Part shown: one piece after another, positions 42,533 to 50,133 of the stretch
Position numbering within the stretch: the first letter of the stretch is position 1
Layout: each line of letters begins with the position of its first letter
Assembly: GCA_030533085.1 (NCBI GenBank)
Contig: JAUNJZ010000012.1
Span: 1 to 58,914 of the forward strand
DNA from: Synergistaceae bacterium
GTDB taxonomy: Bacteria > Synergistota > Synergistia > Synergistales > Synergistaceae
Direction: 5' to 3'
Length of the DNA stretch: 58,914 nt
The notes under the pieces: model-generated
What the model was told of the DNA's origin: nothing
Databases searched by the model: none
Seen by the model: the letters and a program-made list of their open reading frames with translations, nothing else
Program-made: the position numbers and the translations under genes

Positions 42533-43590
42533 ATTTCGAGGTGCGCGGCGGATATTTCAGCTACGACGGCGAGAACGGCAGCCTGTGCGATATAAATTTC
42601 AATGTGAGAGAGCCGGAGATATTATCAGTTTTAGGCGCGAACGGCGCGGGAAAGACGACGCTGATAAGATGCGCTCTGGGGCTGAGGCCGTGGCGAAAGG
42701 GCGCTTCATATCTTGACGGCGTGGATATCAGGAAGATGCGCTCAGGAGAATTCTGGCGGCGCGTCGGCTACGTGCCGCAGGCGAAGCTCTCCTCCTTCGT
42801 ATACACAGTTCGAGAAATGACGCTGCTGGGACGCAGCGCTCATATCGGCGCTCTGGGGACCCCAGGGGCGAACGACATGAAAATTGCCGAAGAGGCGATG
42901 GAGCTGGCCGGGATCAAGCATCTTGCCGATAAGCTGTGCAGCAGGATAAGCGGCGGAGAATATCAGCTCGTCATGATAGCGCGCGCGCTGGCGGCGCGCC
43001 CCTCCCTGCTTGTGCTGGACGAGCCGGAGTCAAATCTCGACTTCAAAAACCAGCGGGCGGTGCTGCGCGTCATATCTACGCTCTGTAAAGAGCGCGGCAT
43101 AGCGGCGCTGATAAACACTCATTATCCGGAACACGCGATGGACATATCTCAGAAAGCCCTGCTGCTGACGGCGCGCAGCGGCGCGATATTCGGCGCGGCG
43201 GAGAAGGTGCTTACGGAAGAGAACATGAAAGAGGCCTTCGACATAGCGGTACACATACAGCGCTTCAAGGTCGGAAGGAGAAGCTACGCGAGCGTTCTGC
43301 CTATGGACGAAGAGGATAAAAAACAGACGGAAAGGCTGATACCGATGGAAACAAGAATAGCGCAGATAGGAATAATCGTTGAGGAACCGGCGGCGGTGGA
43401 AAAGATAAACCAGCTGCTGCATGAATACAGCGAATATATAATAGGGCGGATGGGAATGCCTTACCGCGAACGCAACATCTCGATAATAAGCCTTATCATC
43501 GACGCGCCGAACGAAAAGATAAGCGCCCTCTCCGGCAAGCTGGGCATGTTCGACGGAGTGAGCGCGAAGACGGTATATTCAAAGATATAA
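42529..43590 (+). CDS. FepC/BtuD-type ATPase fused to a TM1266-like regulatory domain
   Basis: A 353-residue protein. Residues 1-245 are an ABC ATPase with Walker A LGANGAGKTTLIRC, Q-loop VPQAK, signature ISGGEYQLVMIARAL and Walker B LLVLDEPESNLDF. After a charged linker, residues 273-353 form an extra domain (IGRMGMPYRERNISIISLII, ISALSGKLGMFDGVSAKTV) matching the ACT-like TM1266 family, known as a putative regulator of [FeFe]-hydrogenase maturation systems. The fusion is in frame and uninterrupted. An internal ATG at 43345 opens exactly at the extra domain, so a separate product is possible. Confidence 0.88.
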   Translation: MNFEVRGGYFSYDGENGSLCDINFNVREPEILSVLGANGAGKTTLIRCALGLRPWRKGASYLDGVDIRKMRSGEFWRRVGYVPQAKLSSFVYTVREMTLLGRSAHIGALGTPGANDMKIAEEAMELAGIKHLADKLCSRISGGEYQLVMIARALAARPSLLVLDEPESNLDFKNQRAVLRVISTLCKERGIAALINTHYPEHAMDISQKALLLTARSGAIFGAAEKVLTEENMKEAFDIAVHIQRFKVGRRSYASVLPMDEEDKKQTERLIPMETRIAQIGIIVEEPAAVEKINQLLHEYSEYIIGRMGMPYRERNISIISLIIDAPNEKISALSGKLGMFDGVSAKTVYSKI

Positions 43591-43600
43591 TCCGCCCTCA

Positions 43601-43909
43601 TCACATGTGATTTCCCCATTCCCGCATAAGGAAGTCCCGCAGATTTTCTCTGTCTGAGGCCGCCCTGCCTGCCGGAAGCGTCTCATACAGTGTTTTGGAG
43701 AGGGCGCGCTCCAGCTCGCCGGAGGTGAAATCATAGCCGAGACTCCGCAGCGCGTCTCCGCGCCTCCTCTCAGGCAGCAGCAGCGCGATATCCATAAATC
43801 TGGCGCGCATGTCGCTGTCTTCCAGCAGGTCGTAAAGGAAATCGGCCGCTCCGCGCTTTTCCTTCCGCCCCGTTTTCAGAATCGACCCCAAAATATTTAT
43901 TCCCATCAT
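43601..43909 (-). CDS. Small Nif11-like protein
   Basis: A 102-residue protein. The segment FLYDLLEDSDMRARFMDIAL followed by LRSLGYDFTSGELERALSK resembles the Nif11 domain (FL..L..D..LR...., then A...GYDFT..EL..A). That domain is found in nitrogen-fixation clusters and as leader of some RiPP precursors. No Gly-Gly cleavage site or Cys/Ser/Thr-rich core is present, so a RiPP precursor is unlikely. AGGAGT lies 8 bases before the ATG. It converges on the nitrogenase-like operon. Its promoter shares a 23-base motif with the arn operon. Confidence 0.6.
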   Translation of the reverse strand: MMGINILGSILKTGRKEKRGAADFLYDLLEDSDMRARFMDIALLLPERRRGDALRSLGYDFTSGELERALSKTLYETLPAGRAASDRENLRDFLMREWGNHM

Positions 43910-44073
43910 AGAGCATTACTCCTTTGCGGATGGATAATAAGCCGCCCGTACAAAAGGGGCTCCTTTCAGCCATCGGGCGATATTCCGGCGCGCCCCTCCC
44001 ACGCGGACAAAAGCGGCGCGGCGGACTCATGAAAGCCCCGCGCCATGCCGCGCCTCTCTTAAAGTTCATTATG

Positions 44074-44107
44074 ATTATAGCGCCGCAGGTACAACAAAAG
44101 TACAACA
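44074..44107 (-). promoter_or_regulatory. Promoter motif identical to the second arn promoter
   Basis: Minus strand: GTTGTAC, four bases, GTTGTAC, nine bases and TATAAT (44079-44074). Twenty-three contiguous bases (44085-44107) are the same as at 29393-29415. It lies 165 bases before the Nif11-like gene. The remaining gene-free bases between 43910 and 44207 show nothing else I can assign. Confidence 0.6.
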
Positions 44108-44207
44108 AATCCGCCCCGCGGCGTGCCTTTTACATGATTTTCCTGAAATTATTTTGTGGAAATGACGTAAATATAATGAGAAAAGTGATCCTCCGGCAGC
44201 CGTCCTC

Positions 44208-45857
44208 TTACGGCCTGCCGATTATCTTTATCCTTCCGTCCTCATTCGGCTCCACGCGGCGATTCAGCGCCTGCGCGAAGTATTCGTCCAACAGCGCGAG
44301 CGTCTGCTTTCCCAGAGGCGACGAAGAGATGACATCCCAGTATTTCGCTGTGTAGTCAAGCGTTGCGACGGAATATATTTTGTCATCAGCCAGAGGCTCC
44401 CAGCCGCGCGCGGAATCGACGGCAATATTTTTTACGCGGCTGCCGGGAACTATGACGCGCCTGTTCACGACTTCGGCTGCCGGCTCGTTTAGATCTATCT
44501 CAAAGCGCAGCCCCGCGACCTGCAAAAATTCCCCGGATGACATGCGGCGCATCGGGTTGAAATCGTCGTTCACCCCTCTGAGCGCGGAGGCGGAGCCCTC
44601 GAGCAGCTTTCTTATCTCCGCGCCGCTCATGAGCAGCCGTACCGGAGCGTTGTCAAAGGGCATGAGGTCGAACATGTCCCCGGCCGAAAAGGAGCCGGGG
44701 GGTATTATGCGGCCAATGCGCAGCCCGCCGCTGTTTATCAGCCCTATACGCGCGAAGGCGGCGCGGCGTAGCGCCTCCGCCGCGATGCTGCCCAGCGCGT
44801 TTTCTCCTGAGCGCATAGTCTCTTTACGGCCATCGACGCTCAATGTGAAATATGCTGCGGGGTCTGAGATGTTGAGAGATGCGGCGAGCTTTTTCTGAGC
44901 CTCGACGCCGAGTGCGCGGCTCACCTCTTCTTCCTCTGTGTTCGGGCGCGTCTCCATCAGCTTCCACGAGGATTTTTCCGTGACGAGCGCCCCATCGTCC
45001 ACCGTTACGTCGAATCTGCCTGCAAAGCGGCCGTCCAGCCCCGCCTGCCCGATGAGCGTCCGCGTTCCCGAGGGATTCTCGACGAAGAGCGGCTCTCTTA
45101 CCGCGTCGTGTGAATGCCCGCCTACAATGACGTTTATTCCCGGCACAGAGGCGGCCAGCTGTCTGTCCAGATCGAGGCCGATGTGGTTCAGAGCCACTAT
45201 CGCCTCCGCTCCGCGCGCGCGCAGCTCACGTACGCACTCTTCCGCCCTCCTGAAAATATCTTTATCCATGTCAAAGCCGGAGGGATCTGATATCAGCGCC
45301 TTGAGATCCGGGGTGACGAGGCCGAAAAGGCCGATTTTTACCCCATCTTTTTCGATTATCGCTGTTTTCGGATAATATTCAGCCGCAGCGCCGTGGAAAT
45401 CGATATTCGAGGCGAGGACGGTGAACTTGAGCGTCGCCCCAAGGCGCTCCAACACTGCTGTGCCGCTGTCGAAGTCGTGATTGCCGAGCACTCCGGCGTC
45501 GAAGCCGAGCGCGGCGAGCGAGCCGTATTCCGCCGCCCCGTCCTGCAGCCCGCCCTTTTTGCCGAGCATGATGTCTCCGCCCTCAAACAGGAAGATTGGG
45601 GCCTCTGAGACAGCTTCTATATTCTTTTTTTCATCTGCGACAAGGCGCAGCGCGCGCGACAGTCCGCCGACAGCCTCTACTTCTACAGCCCCCTCCGGCA
45701 GCCCCGCCTCCGCGGCCTCATAGTAAGGCAGGATATAGCTGTGAGGGTCGTTTATCATCAGAATATGAAAGCTTTTTTCCGCCGCCGCCGACGGCAGCGC
45801 GATAACAAGCAGCGCCAGCAGAGCCAGCAGTGAATTTCTCAGTCGTTTACAGTTCAT
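44208..45857 (-). CDS. Secreted 5'-nucleotidase / UshA-family metallophosphatase
   Basis: A 549-residue protein with a signal peptide (LLALLALLVIALPSAAA). The metallophosphoesterase domain has metal motifs ILMINDPHSYI (D-x-H), FEGGDIMLGK, LGNHDFDSGTAVL and VIVGGHSHDAV. The C-terminal nucleotidase domain (about residues 330-545) has NSGGLRIGRIIPPG and LMPFDNAPVRLLMSG. It should release phosphate from nucleotides in the periplasm, which fits the phosphate theme of the window, although no PHO-like repeat is seen before it. Confidence 0.93.
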   Translation of the reverse strand: MNCKRLRNSLLALLALLVIALPSAAAEKSFHILMINDPHSYILPYYEAAEAGLPEGAVEVEAVGGLSRALRLVADEKKNIEAVSEAPIFLFEGGDIMLGKKGGLQDGAAEYGSLAALGFDAGVLGNHDFDSGTAVLERLGATLKFTVLASNIDFHGAAAEYYPKTAIIEKDGVKIGLFGLVTPDLKALISDPSGFDMDKDIFRRAEECVRELRARGAEAIVALNHIGLDLDRQLAASVPGINVIVGGHSHDAVREPLFVENPSGTRTLIGQAGLDGRFAGRFDVTVDDGALVTEKSSWKLMETRPNTEEEEVSRALGVEAQKKLAASLNISDPAAYFTLSVDGRKETMRSGENALGSIAAEALRRAAFARIGLINSGGLRIGRIIPPGSFSAGDMFDLMPFDNAPVRLLMSGAEIRKLLEGSASALRGVNDDFNPMRRMSSGEFLQVAGLRFEIDLNEPAAEVVNRRVIVPGSRVKNIAVDSARGWEPLADDKIYSVATLDYTAKYWDVISSSPLGKQTLALLDEYFAQALNRRVEPNEDGRIKIIGRP

Positions 45858-45907
45858 CGTAATTCCTCCAGTAAGCTATGACATAGGCGCGCGGAAGCCG
45901 CCGCTAT

Positions 45908-45943
45908 ATTGTAGGCAAAAAAAAGCCGCTTTACAAGCGGCGC
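45908..45943 (-). promoter_or_regulatory. 5'-nucleotidase promoter overlapping a terminator-like hairpin
   Basis: Minus strand: TTGTAA (45936-45931), 17 bases, TACAAT (45913-45908). The -35 lies inside a 7-bp stem GCCGCTT/AAGCGGC (about 45925-45941), followed on the minus strand by eight T. The hairpin would end any longer leftward transcript entering from the right. Confidence 0.5.
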
Positions 45944-45945
45944 GC

Positions 45946-45975
45946 TTGACTAGAGTAAACTCTAACCGATATACT
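45946..45975 (+). promoter_or_regulatory. Promoter with internal dyad, possibly leaderless
   Basis: TTGACT (45946-45951), an 18-base spacer and TATACT (45970-45975) precede the ATG at 45983 by only seven bases. Transcription would therefore begin at or next to the start codon. Between -35 and -10 lies TAGAGT-aa-ACTCTA, an inverted repeat in the place used by MerR-family activators. Confidence 0.6.
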
Positions 45976-45982
45976 AGCCGTC

Positions 45983-47149
45983 ATGTTTAGATTGATACCG
46001 CTTGCGCTCTTTGTATATGTATGGCTCAGACTCGTCCTGCCGCTGCCGCTCTCCATTCCGGTGAAGGCGGCTCTTGCGGCGCTTTTTTGCGCCGCTTCGC
46101 TCAAGCAGCAGTTCTTCACCGGAATTGGAGGGAACTTCTTCTCTCCGGAGCTGCCGAAGTGGCTTATCGAGCTTTACGGCGTGGTCTTCGCCGCCCTCTT
46201 TTTGCTCTTCGCCTTCACGCTGCTGAGGGATATTTTGCTGACGGCGCTTGCAGCGGCTAGAATATTCTTCCCCTCCGCGCCGCGCCTCCCACACAGCGTC
46301 GGGTTGGCTCTTCTCTTTGCCGCCGTTGCCCTTTCTGCCGCCCTTTACGGCACATACGAGGCCCAGCGGCTGCCGCGCGTGAAGGAGCAGACCGTGGTTC
46401 TGCCTAGGCTGCCGGCCGCCTTCGACGGCTATAAGATAGCGCTGCTCTGCGATATACATATAAGCGCCTCGCGCCGCGGCGACTACGCGGAGGCTCTTGT
46501 AAAGCGGGTGAACGCGCTGTCGCCTGACCTGATTCTCATTGCGGGGGACTTCATCGACGGCGTAGTGAGCGAAAGAAGCGCGGATATGGCGCCGCTCGCC
46601 GCCCTCTCCGCGCCGGACGGCATCTACGGCGTGCTTGGAAATCATGAATATTACTTCAACGCCGGAGAATGGAGAGCTTTTATAGAAAACTCTCTTGGGA
46701 TAAAGATACTGCTAAACGAGCATGCGGCGATAGAGCGGGAGGGTGAAAATATCGCCGTCGCGGGGGTGGCCGACCTAGCGGCGCTGCGCTTCGCGGCGGA
46801 AGAGGCTCCGAACGCCGAAAAGGCGCTCTCCGGCATTCCGTCAGACACGGTCAGGATAATGCTTGACCACCAGCCGGGCGCGGCAAAGAGGAACGCGGCT
46901 GCCGGAGCGGATTTGCAGCTTTCCGGCCATACGCACGGCGGCATGGTTCCCGGCCTCTCGGCGCTTGTGAAAAAATTCAACGGCGGCTATGTCAACGGCT
47001 GGTACGACGTTGACGGCATGAAGCTCTACGTCTCCCCCGGCACCGGAATATGGAACGGCTTTCTGCTGCGCCTCGGCGTTCCGTCTGAGATAACGCTGCT
47101 GCGCCTCGCCCCCACAGCCGCGGCGGCTGATAAAGAGGCCCCGCTGTAA
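45983..47149 (+). CDS. Membrane-anchored metallophosphoesterase
   Basis: A 388-residue protein with about four N-terminal helices (residues 1-125) and a calcineurin-like phosphoesterase domain. Metal motifs are ALLCDIHIS (D-x-H), LIAGDFIDG (GD), VLGNHEYYF (GNHE) and LSGHTHGGMVPG (GHTH). This layout matches YkoQ/YaeI-type proteins; the substrate could be a lipid-linked phosphate such as UDP-diacylglucosamine, but that is not decided. There is no ribosome-binding site, and the promoter position suggests a leaderless mRNA. Confidence 0.88.
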   Translation: MFRLIPLALFVYVWLRLVLPLPLSIPVKAALAALFCAASLKQQFFTGIGGNFFSPELPKWLIELYGVVFAALFLLFAFTLLRDILLTALAAARIFFPSAPRLPHSVGLALLFAAVALSAALYGTYEAQRLPRVKEQTVVLPRLPAAFDGYKIALLCDIHISASRRGDYAEALVKRVNALSPDLILIAGDFIDGVVSERSADMAPLAALSAPDGIYGVLGNHEYYFNAGEWRAFIENSLGIKILLNEHAAIEREGENIAVAGVADLAALRFAAEEAPNAEKALSGIPSDTVRIMLDHQPGAAKRNAAAGADLQLSGHTHGGMVPGLSALVKKFNGGYVNGWYDVDGMKLYVSPGTGIWNGFLLRLGVPSEITLLRLAPTAAAADKEAPL

Positions 47150-47228
47150 GAAAAATATCTCTTTGGCAGCGGCCGCCTCTGCTGTATACTTATCATGAAA
47201 AAAGAGGTCGCATACGGAGGCGGATTAT

Positions 47229-47645
47229 ATGAATATACTGGTGATCGACGGACAGGGCGGCGGTATGGGGCGGCAGATCGTGCAGGCCGTGCGGGCAGCT
47301 ATGGCGGAGGCGGAGGTCACAGCGGTGGGAACGAACAGCATCGCCGCGGCGGCAATGCTGAAAGCCGGCGCGAACAGGGCCGCGACGGGTGAAAACGCCG
47401 TTGTAGTCTGCTGCCGCAGCGCAGACGTCATTATCGGCCCGGTCGCGATTGTGATAGCGGACTCGCTGCTCGGCGAAATAACCCCGACAATGGCCGCCGC
47501 TGTGGCGAGCAGCGGCGCGAAGAGGATACTCGTGCCGGTCAATTGCTGCAACAACATCATCGCCGGTGTCCCTGACCTCTCTGTAGGCAGGCTCGTCGAA
47601 TGCGTGACGGAAGAGCTGAAGAAAATCAGCGCGGCGAAAAAATAG
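47229..47645 (+). CDS. DUF3842 family protein
   Basis: A 138-residue cytoplasmic protein starting NILVIDGQGGGMGRQIVQAV, the glycine-rich opening typical of DUF3842, followed by TAVGTNSIAAAAMLKAGAN and a C-terminal PVNCCNNIIAGVPD with paired Cys. The function is not known; the N terminus looks Rossmann-like, so nucleotide binding is possible. CGGAGG lies before the ATG. Confidence 0.85.
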   Translation: MNILVIDGQGGGMGRQIVQAVRAAMAEAEVTAVGTNSIAAAAMLKAGANRAATGENAVVVCCRSADVIIGPVAIVIADSLLGEITPTMAAAVASSGAKRILVPVNCCNNIIAGVPDLSVGRLVECVTEELKKISAAKK

Positions 47646-47653
47646 AAAAGCCA

Positions 47654-47692
47654 GCCGCAAACGTGCCTGTGCGCCCTTTGCGGCCGGTCTTT
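47654..47692 (+). terminator. Intrinsic terminator after the DUF3842 gene
   Basis: GCCGCAAA (47654-47661) pairs with TTTGCGGC (47677-47684), followed by CGGTCTTT. It lies between two converging genes. Confidence 0.55.
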
Positions 47693-47745
47693 ATGCGGCG
47701 GCTGTACTATGTGCGCCCTTCGCGTCACAGGCGGCCGGCGTTTTT

Positions 47746-48906
47746 TTACAGCCTGCCGATGAGCGCCGCGTAGAATTCCGCGGCCTCCCTGATTTTGCTC
47801 AGCTCGCAGCTTTCGTCGCGCATATGCGCCAGCTTGTACTCGCCGGGGCCGAAGCCTATCGTCGCTATCCCCATGCTTACAGGAGTTACGGCGTTCGTGC
47901 CGAAGTCCCAGAAATCATATTTTGACGGCGCTTTCCCAAAGACGCTTTCGTAGGCGGCGTTAGCGGCGGCGAAGAGCGGAGAAGTCTCGTCCAGCTTCCA
48001 CGCCATGTGCAGAGGCTCGTAAACAAGCTCCGCGCCGCGCCAACTGCTGCGGCGCAGCGTGCCGCTCTTCCATTCCGCGCGCTTTCCGCGAATCAGCTCA
48101 TCCATCTCGGAGCGTACCTTCTCTTCCGTCTCGCCGAGTGCGAGACGGCGGTCAAGATATATCTCCGCTTCGCCCGGAACGGCGTTCAGAGAGGCTGTGA
48201 CGCAGCTTATATTTGACAGCACTATCGTGCCGTGCGGCTCCCCCTCTTCCGTCAGCCTTTTGTTGAGCGCCTCGACGCGGCTGATGATCTCCGCCATCTC
48301 GTAGACGGCGTTGATACCCTTCTCCGGCGCGGAGCCGTGGGCGGACAGCCCGCGCGTAATTATCCGCATCTGCGCCTTTCCCTTGTGGCCGAGCGTTATC
48401 ACATTGTCCGACGGCTCGCATATCACGACAAAGTCAGGGCGCAGCGCCAGCTCGCGATACATCATTTTGATATTCTCCCCGTCGCAGTACTCCTCGCAGA
48501 CGGAGCCGCTGACGCAGACTTTTTTCCCGCGAATGAAGCCGGCCTCCCGCGCGAGCGCCGCGCCGTATATCGACGCCGCAAGCCCCGATTTCATATCGAC
48601 GGAGCCGCGCCCGTAAAGCCGTCCATCCTTTATTTCAGCGGCGAATGGCGGCAGCTCCCACTTCTCCGCGTCGTTCACCTCGACCGTGTCCATGTGAGAA
48701 TCGAAATGAATGATCTTCTCCCCATCCCCGATGAAGCCGACGGCGTTTCCGGTAGAGTCGATGAAAGCCTCGTCGTAGCCCAGCTCCCTCATCTTCGCGA
48801 CGACAGCCTCCGCGACCTCTCCCTCATGGTCGGAATAGCTTTGCATACGGACGAGCCTCCGCGCGAATTCTATAAGCTCCGATTCAAATCTCTCTGACAG
48901 TGACAT
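47746..48906 (-). CDS. M20 family metallohydrolase, YgeY-like
   Basis: A 386-residue zinc hydrolase. Metal and catalytic motifs are FDSHMDTVEVND (H-x-D), GRGSVDMKSGLAAS, the Glu-Glu pair in SGSVCEEYCDGEN, a Glu/Asp in VICEPSDN and a C-terminal His in KLAHMRDESC. GLSAHGSAPEKGINAVYEMA and the ending resemble YgeY, a hydrolase linked to selenium/purine-related catabolism in some bacteria; no such genes are nearby. The substrate is therefore open (N-acyl amino acid or dipeptide-like). Confidence 0.88.
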   Translation of the reverse strand: MSLSERFESELIEFARRLVRMQSYSDHEGEVAEAVVAKMRELGYDEAFIDSTGNAVGFIGDGEKIIHFDSHMDTVEVNDAEKWELPPFAAEIKDGRLYGRGSVDMKSGLAASIYGAALAREAGFIRGKKVCVSGSVCEEYCDGENIKMMYRELALRPDFVVICEPSDNVITLGHKGKAQMRIITRGLSAHGSAPEKGINAVYEMAEIISRVEALNKRLTEEGEPHGTIVLSNISCVTASLNAVPGEAEIYLDRRLALGETEEKVRSEMDELIRGKRAEWKSGTLRRSSWRGAELVYEPLHMAWKLDETSPLFAAANAAYESVFGKAPSKYDFWDFGTNAVTPVSMGIATIGFGPGEYKLAHMRDESCELSKIREAAEFYAALIGRL

Positions 48907-49038
48907 AGATATCCCCTCCGAAGGGCGTAAAAGATTGTTTTGCTGCGGGTCGTTTTTTCTCCTAACAATAACGCCTCCGGCGGCATATTAACATCAGCGG
49001 AGTATTTTCGCAATCTGTAACGGCGCGGCGGCTTTTAT

Positions 49039-49067
49039 TTGACTTGCACTTTGCGCTGTCGTAAAAT
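49039..49067 (+). promoter_or_regulatory. Promoter of plsY
   Basis: TTGACT (49039-49044), a 17-base spacer and TAAAAT (49062-49067) lie 51 bases upstream of the plsY ATG. The rest of the 48907-49117 interval shows no gene. Confidence 0.65.
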
Positions 49068-49117
49068 TTACATGCGGGACGCGCTGTTGTTATTATTTTG
49101 TATATGGAGATGATTTT

Positions 49118-49708
49118 ATGACGAATGCTTTCTGGATTGTCGCCGGTTATCTTGCCGGCTCCTGTCCTACCGGTTTTCTGGTTGCGAAATATATTTACGG
49201 AGCTGATATTCGCGGCTTTGGCTCCGGCAATATAGGGGCGACGAATGTCGGCCGGCTGATGGGAAAGCGCTGGGCCGTCGCCGTAGCGGTCTTTGACATG
49301 CTCAAGGGGGGGCTGACCGTTCTGGCCGCCTCCCGTTTTGTCTCAGACCCCGCCGTGCTGGCGCTGACCGGCCTCTGCGCGGTGCTGGGGCATAATTTCC
49401 CGTTCTGGCTGGGCTTCAAGGGCGGCAAGGGGGTGGCGACCACCTTCGGCGTTATCGGCTTCTACGACTTTTTTCTGCCGTGGCCGGCCATCCTTGGCGG
49501 CGTTGTCTGGTATGTCGTGATGAAGACGACGAAATATGTCTCCGTGGCCTCTATCGTCGGCCTTTTTTCCGCGGCGGCGCTGACATTCTTTTTCGGTATG
49601 CCGGCCCCCTATGTGGCGGCCTCTTTCCTTCTGGCGGCGCTCTCTACCTGGCGGCACCGCGCGAATATCGAGCGGCTGCGCAAGGGCACCGAATCTAAGG
49701 TGAAGTAA
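49118..49708 (+). CDS. plsY: Acyl-phosphate:glycerol-3-phosphate acyltransferase
   Basis: A 196-residue integral membrane enzyme that makes lysophosphatidate, the first step of phospholipid synthesis. The three cytoplasmic loop motifs of PlsY are present: YLAGSCPTGFLVAKY with GSGNIGATNVGR (motif 1), GHNFPFWLGFKGGKGVATTFG (motif 2, quoted in part) and WRHRANIERLRKGTE (motif 3). GGAGAT precedes the ATG. Confidence 0.96.
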   Translation: MTNAFWIVAGYLAGSCPTGFLVAKYIYGADIRGFGSGNIGATNVGRLMGKRWAVAVAVFDMLKGGLTVLAASRFVSDPAVLALTGLCAVLGHNFPFWLGFKGGKGVATTFGVIGFYDFFLPWPAILGGVVWYVVMKTTKYVSVASIVGLFSAAALTFFFGMPAPYVAASFLLAALSTWRHRANIERLRKGTESKVK

Positions 49709-49716
49709 TACGGCTA

Positions 49717-49745
49717 TTGACAACGCCGAAAACAAATGATACAGT
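49717..49745 (+). promoter_or_regulatory. Promoter of the cobalamin-riboswitch transcript
   Basis: A perfect TTGACA (49717-49722), a 17-base spacer and TACAGT (49740-49745). A GCGGAG/CTCCGC hairpin at about 49757-49776, near a T run, may be the plsY terminator or part of the leader. Confidence 0.65.
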
Positions 49746-49802
49746 CACGCCGAAAAGCGGAGCCGGAATCCTCCGCAGTGACTTTTTATAACTGAATATT
49801 AT

Positions 49803-50012
49803 TCTTTGGAGTATGGGAATCCGGTTAAAAGCCGGAACGGCCCCTGCCACCGTAATCGGGACAAAGCCGCGTAACGCCACTGTCGAAAGATGGGAAGGAG
49901 CGGCAAGCGAAAAGCCGGAACGCGAACTACAGCGATTCCGCGCCGGACGCTTATCAGAGTGAAGCAAATGCTCTGAAACAGAGGATGAACGAAAGTCGGG
50001 AAACCTGCCAAG
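49803..50012 (+). promoter_or_regulatory. Cobalamin (B12) riboswitch
   Basis: The leader carries the class I/II cobalamin aptamer elements in order: GGGAATCCGGTTAAAAGCCGG (P3-like start, quoted in part), CCTGCCACCGTAATCGGG, the B12-box region GCCACTGTCGAAAGATGGGAAGG (GCCACTG being diagnostic) and the 3' segment AAACCTGCC. The ends are approximate. It precedes a TonB receptor and is followed by a strong terminator, so cobalamin should switch transcription off. Confidence 0.93.
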
Positions 50013-50070
50013 GGAGAGCTAGTGGCTTTAAATGCGCAGAGGGCGCATGGCAGCGGCCTGCCGGCGATAA

Positions 50071-50110
50071 ATATGCGGGAGACGGTGTCAAACCCTCCCG
50101 CATATTTTTA
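50071..50110 (+). terminator. Riboswitch expression-platform terminator
   Basis: ATATGCGGGAG (50071-50081) pairs perfectly with CTCCCGCATAT (50095-50105), followed by TTTTTA. It lies between the aptamer and the receptor ribosome site (GGAGGT at about 50121). Confidence 0.85.
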
Positions 50111-50133
50111 TATACCTTACGGAGGTAGTCGCT

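Noticed and set aside
43770-44108. 112-codon minus-strand frame overlapping the Nif11-like gene
   Set aside because: The shorter frame at 43601-43909 has a good AGGAGT site and domain-like pattern; the longer one covers the promoter motif.
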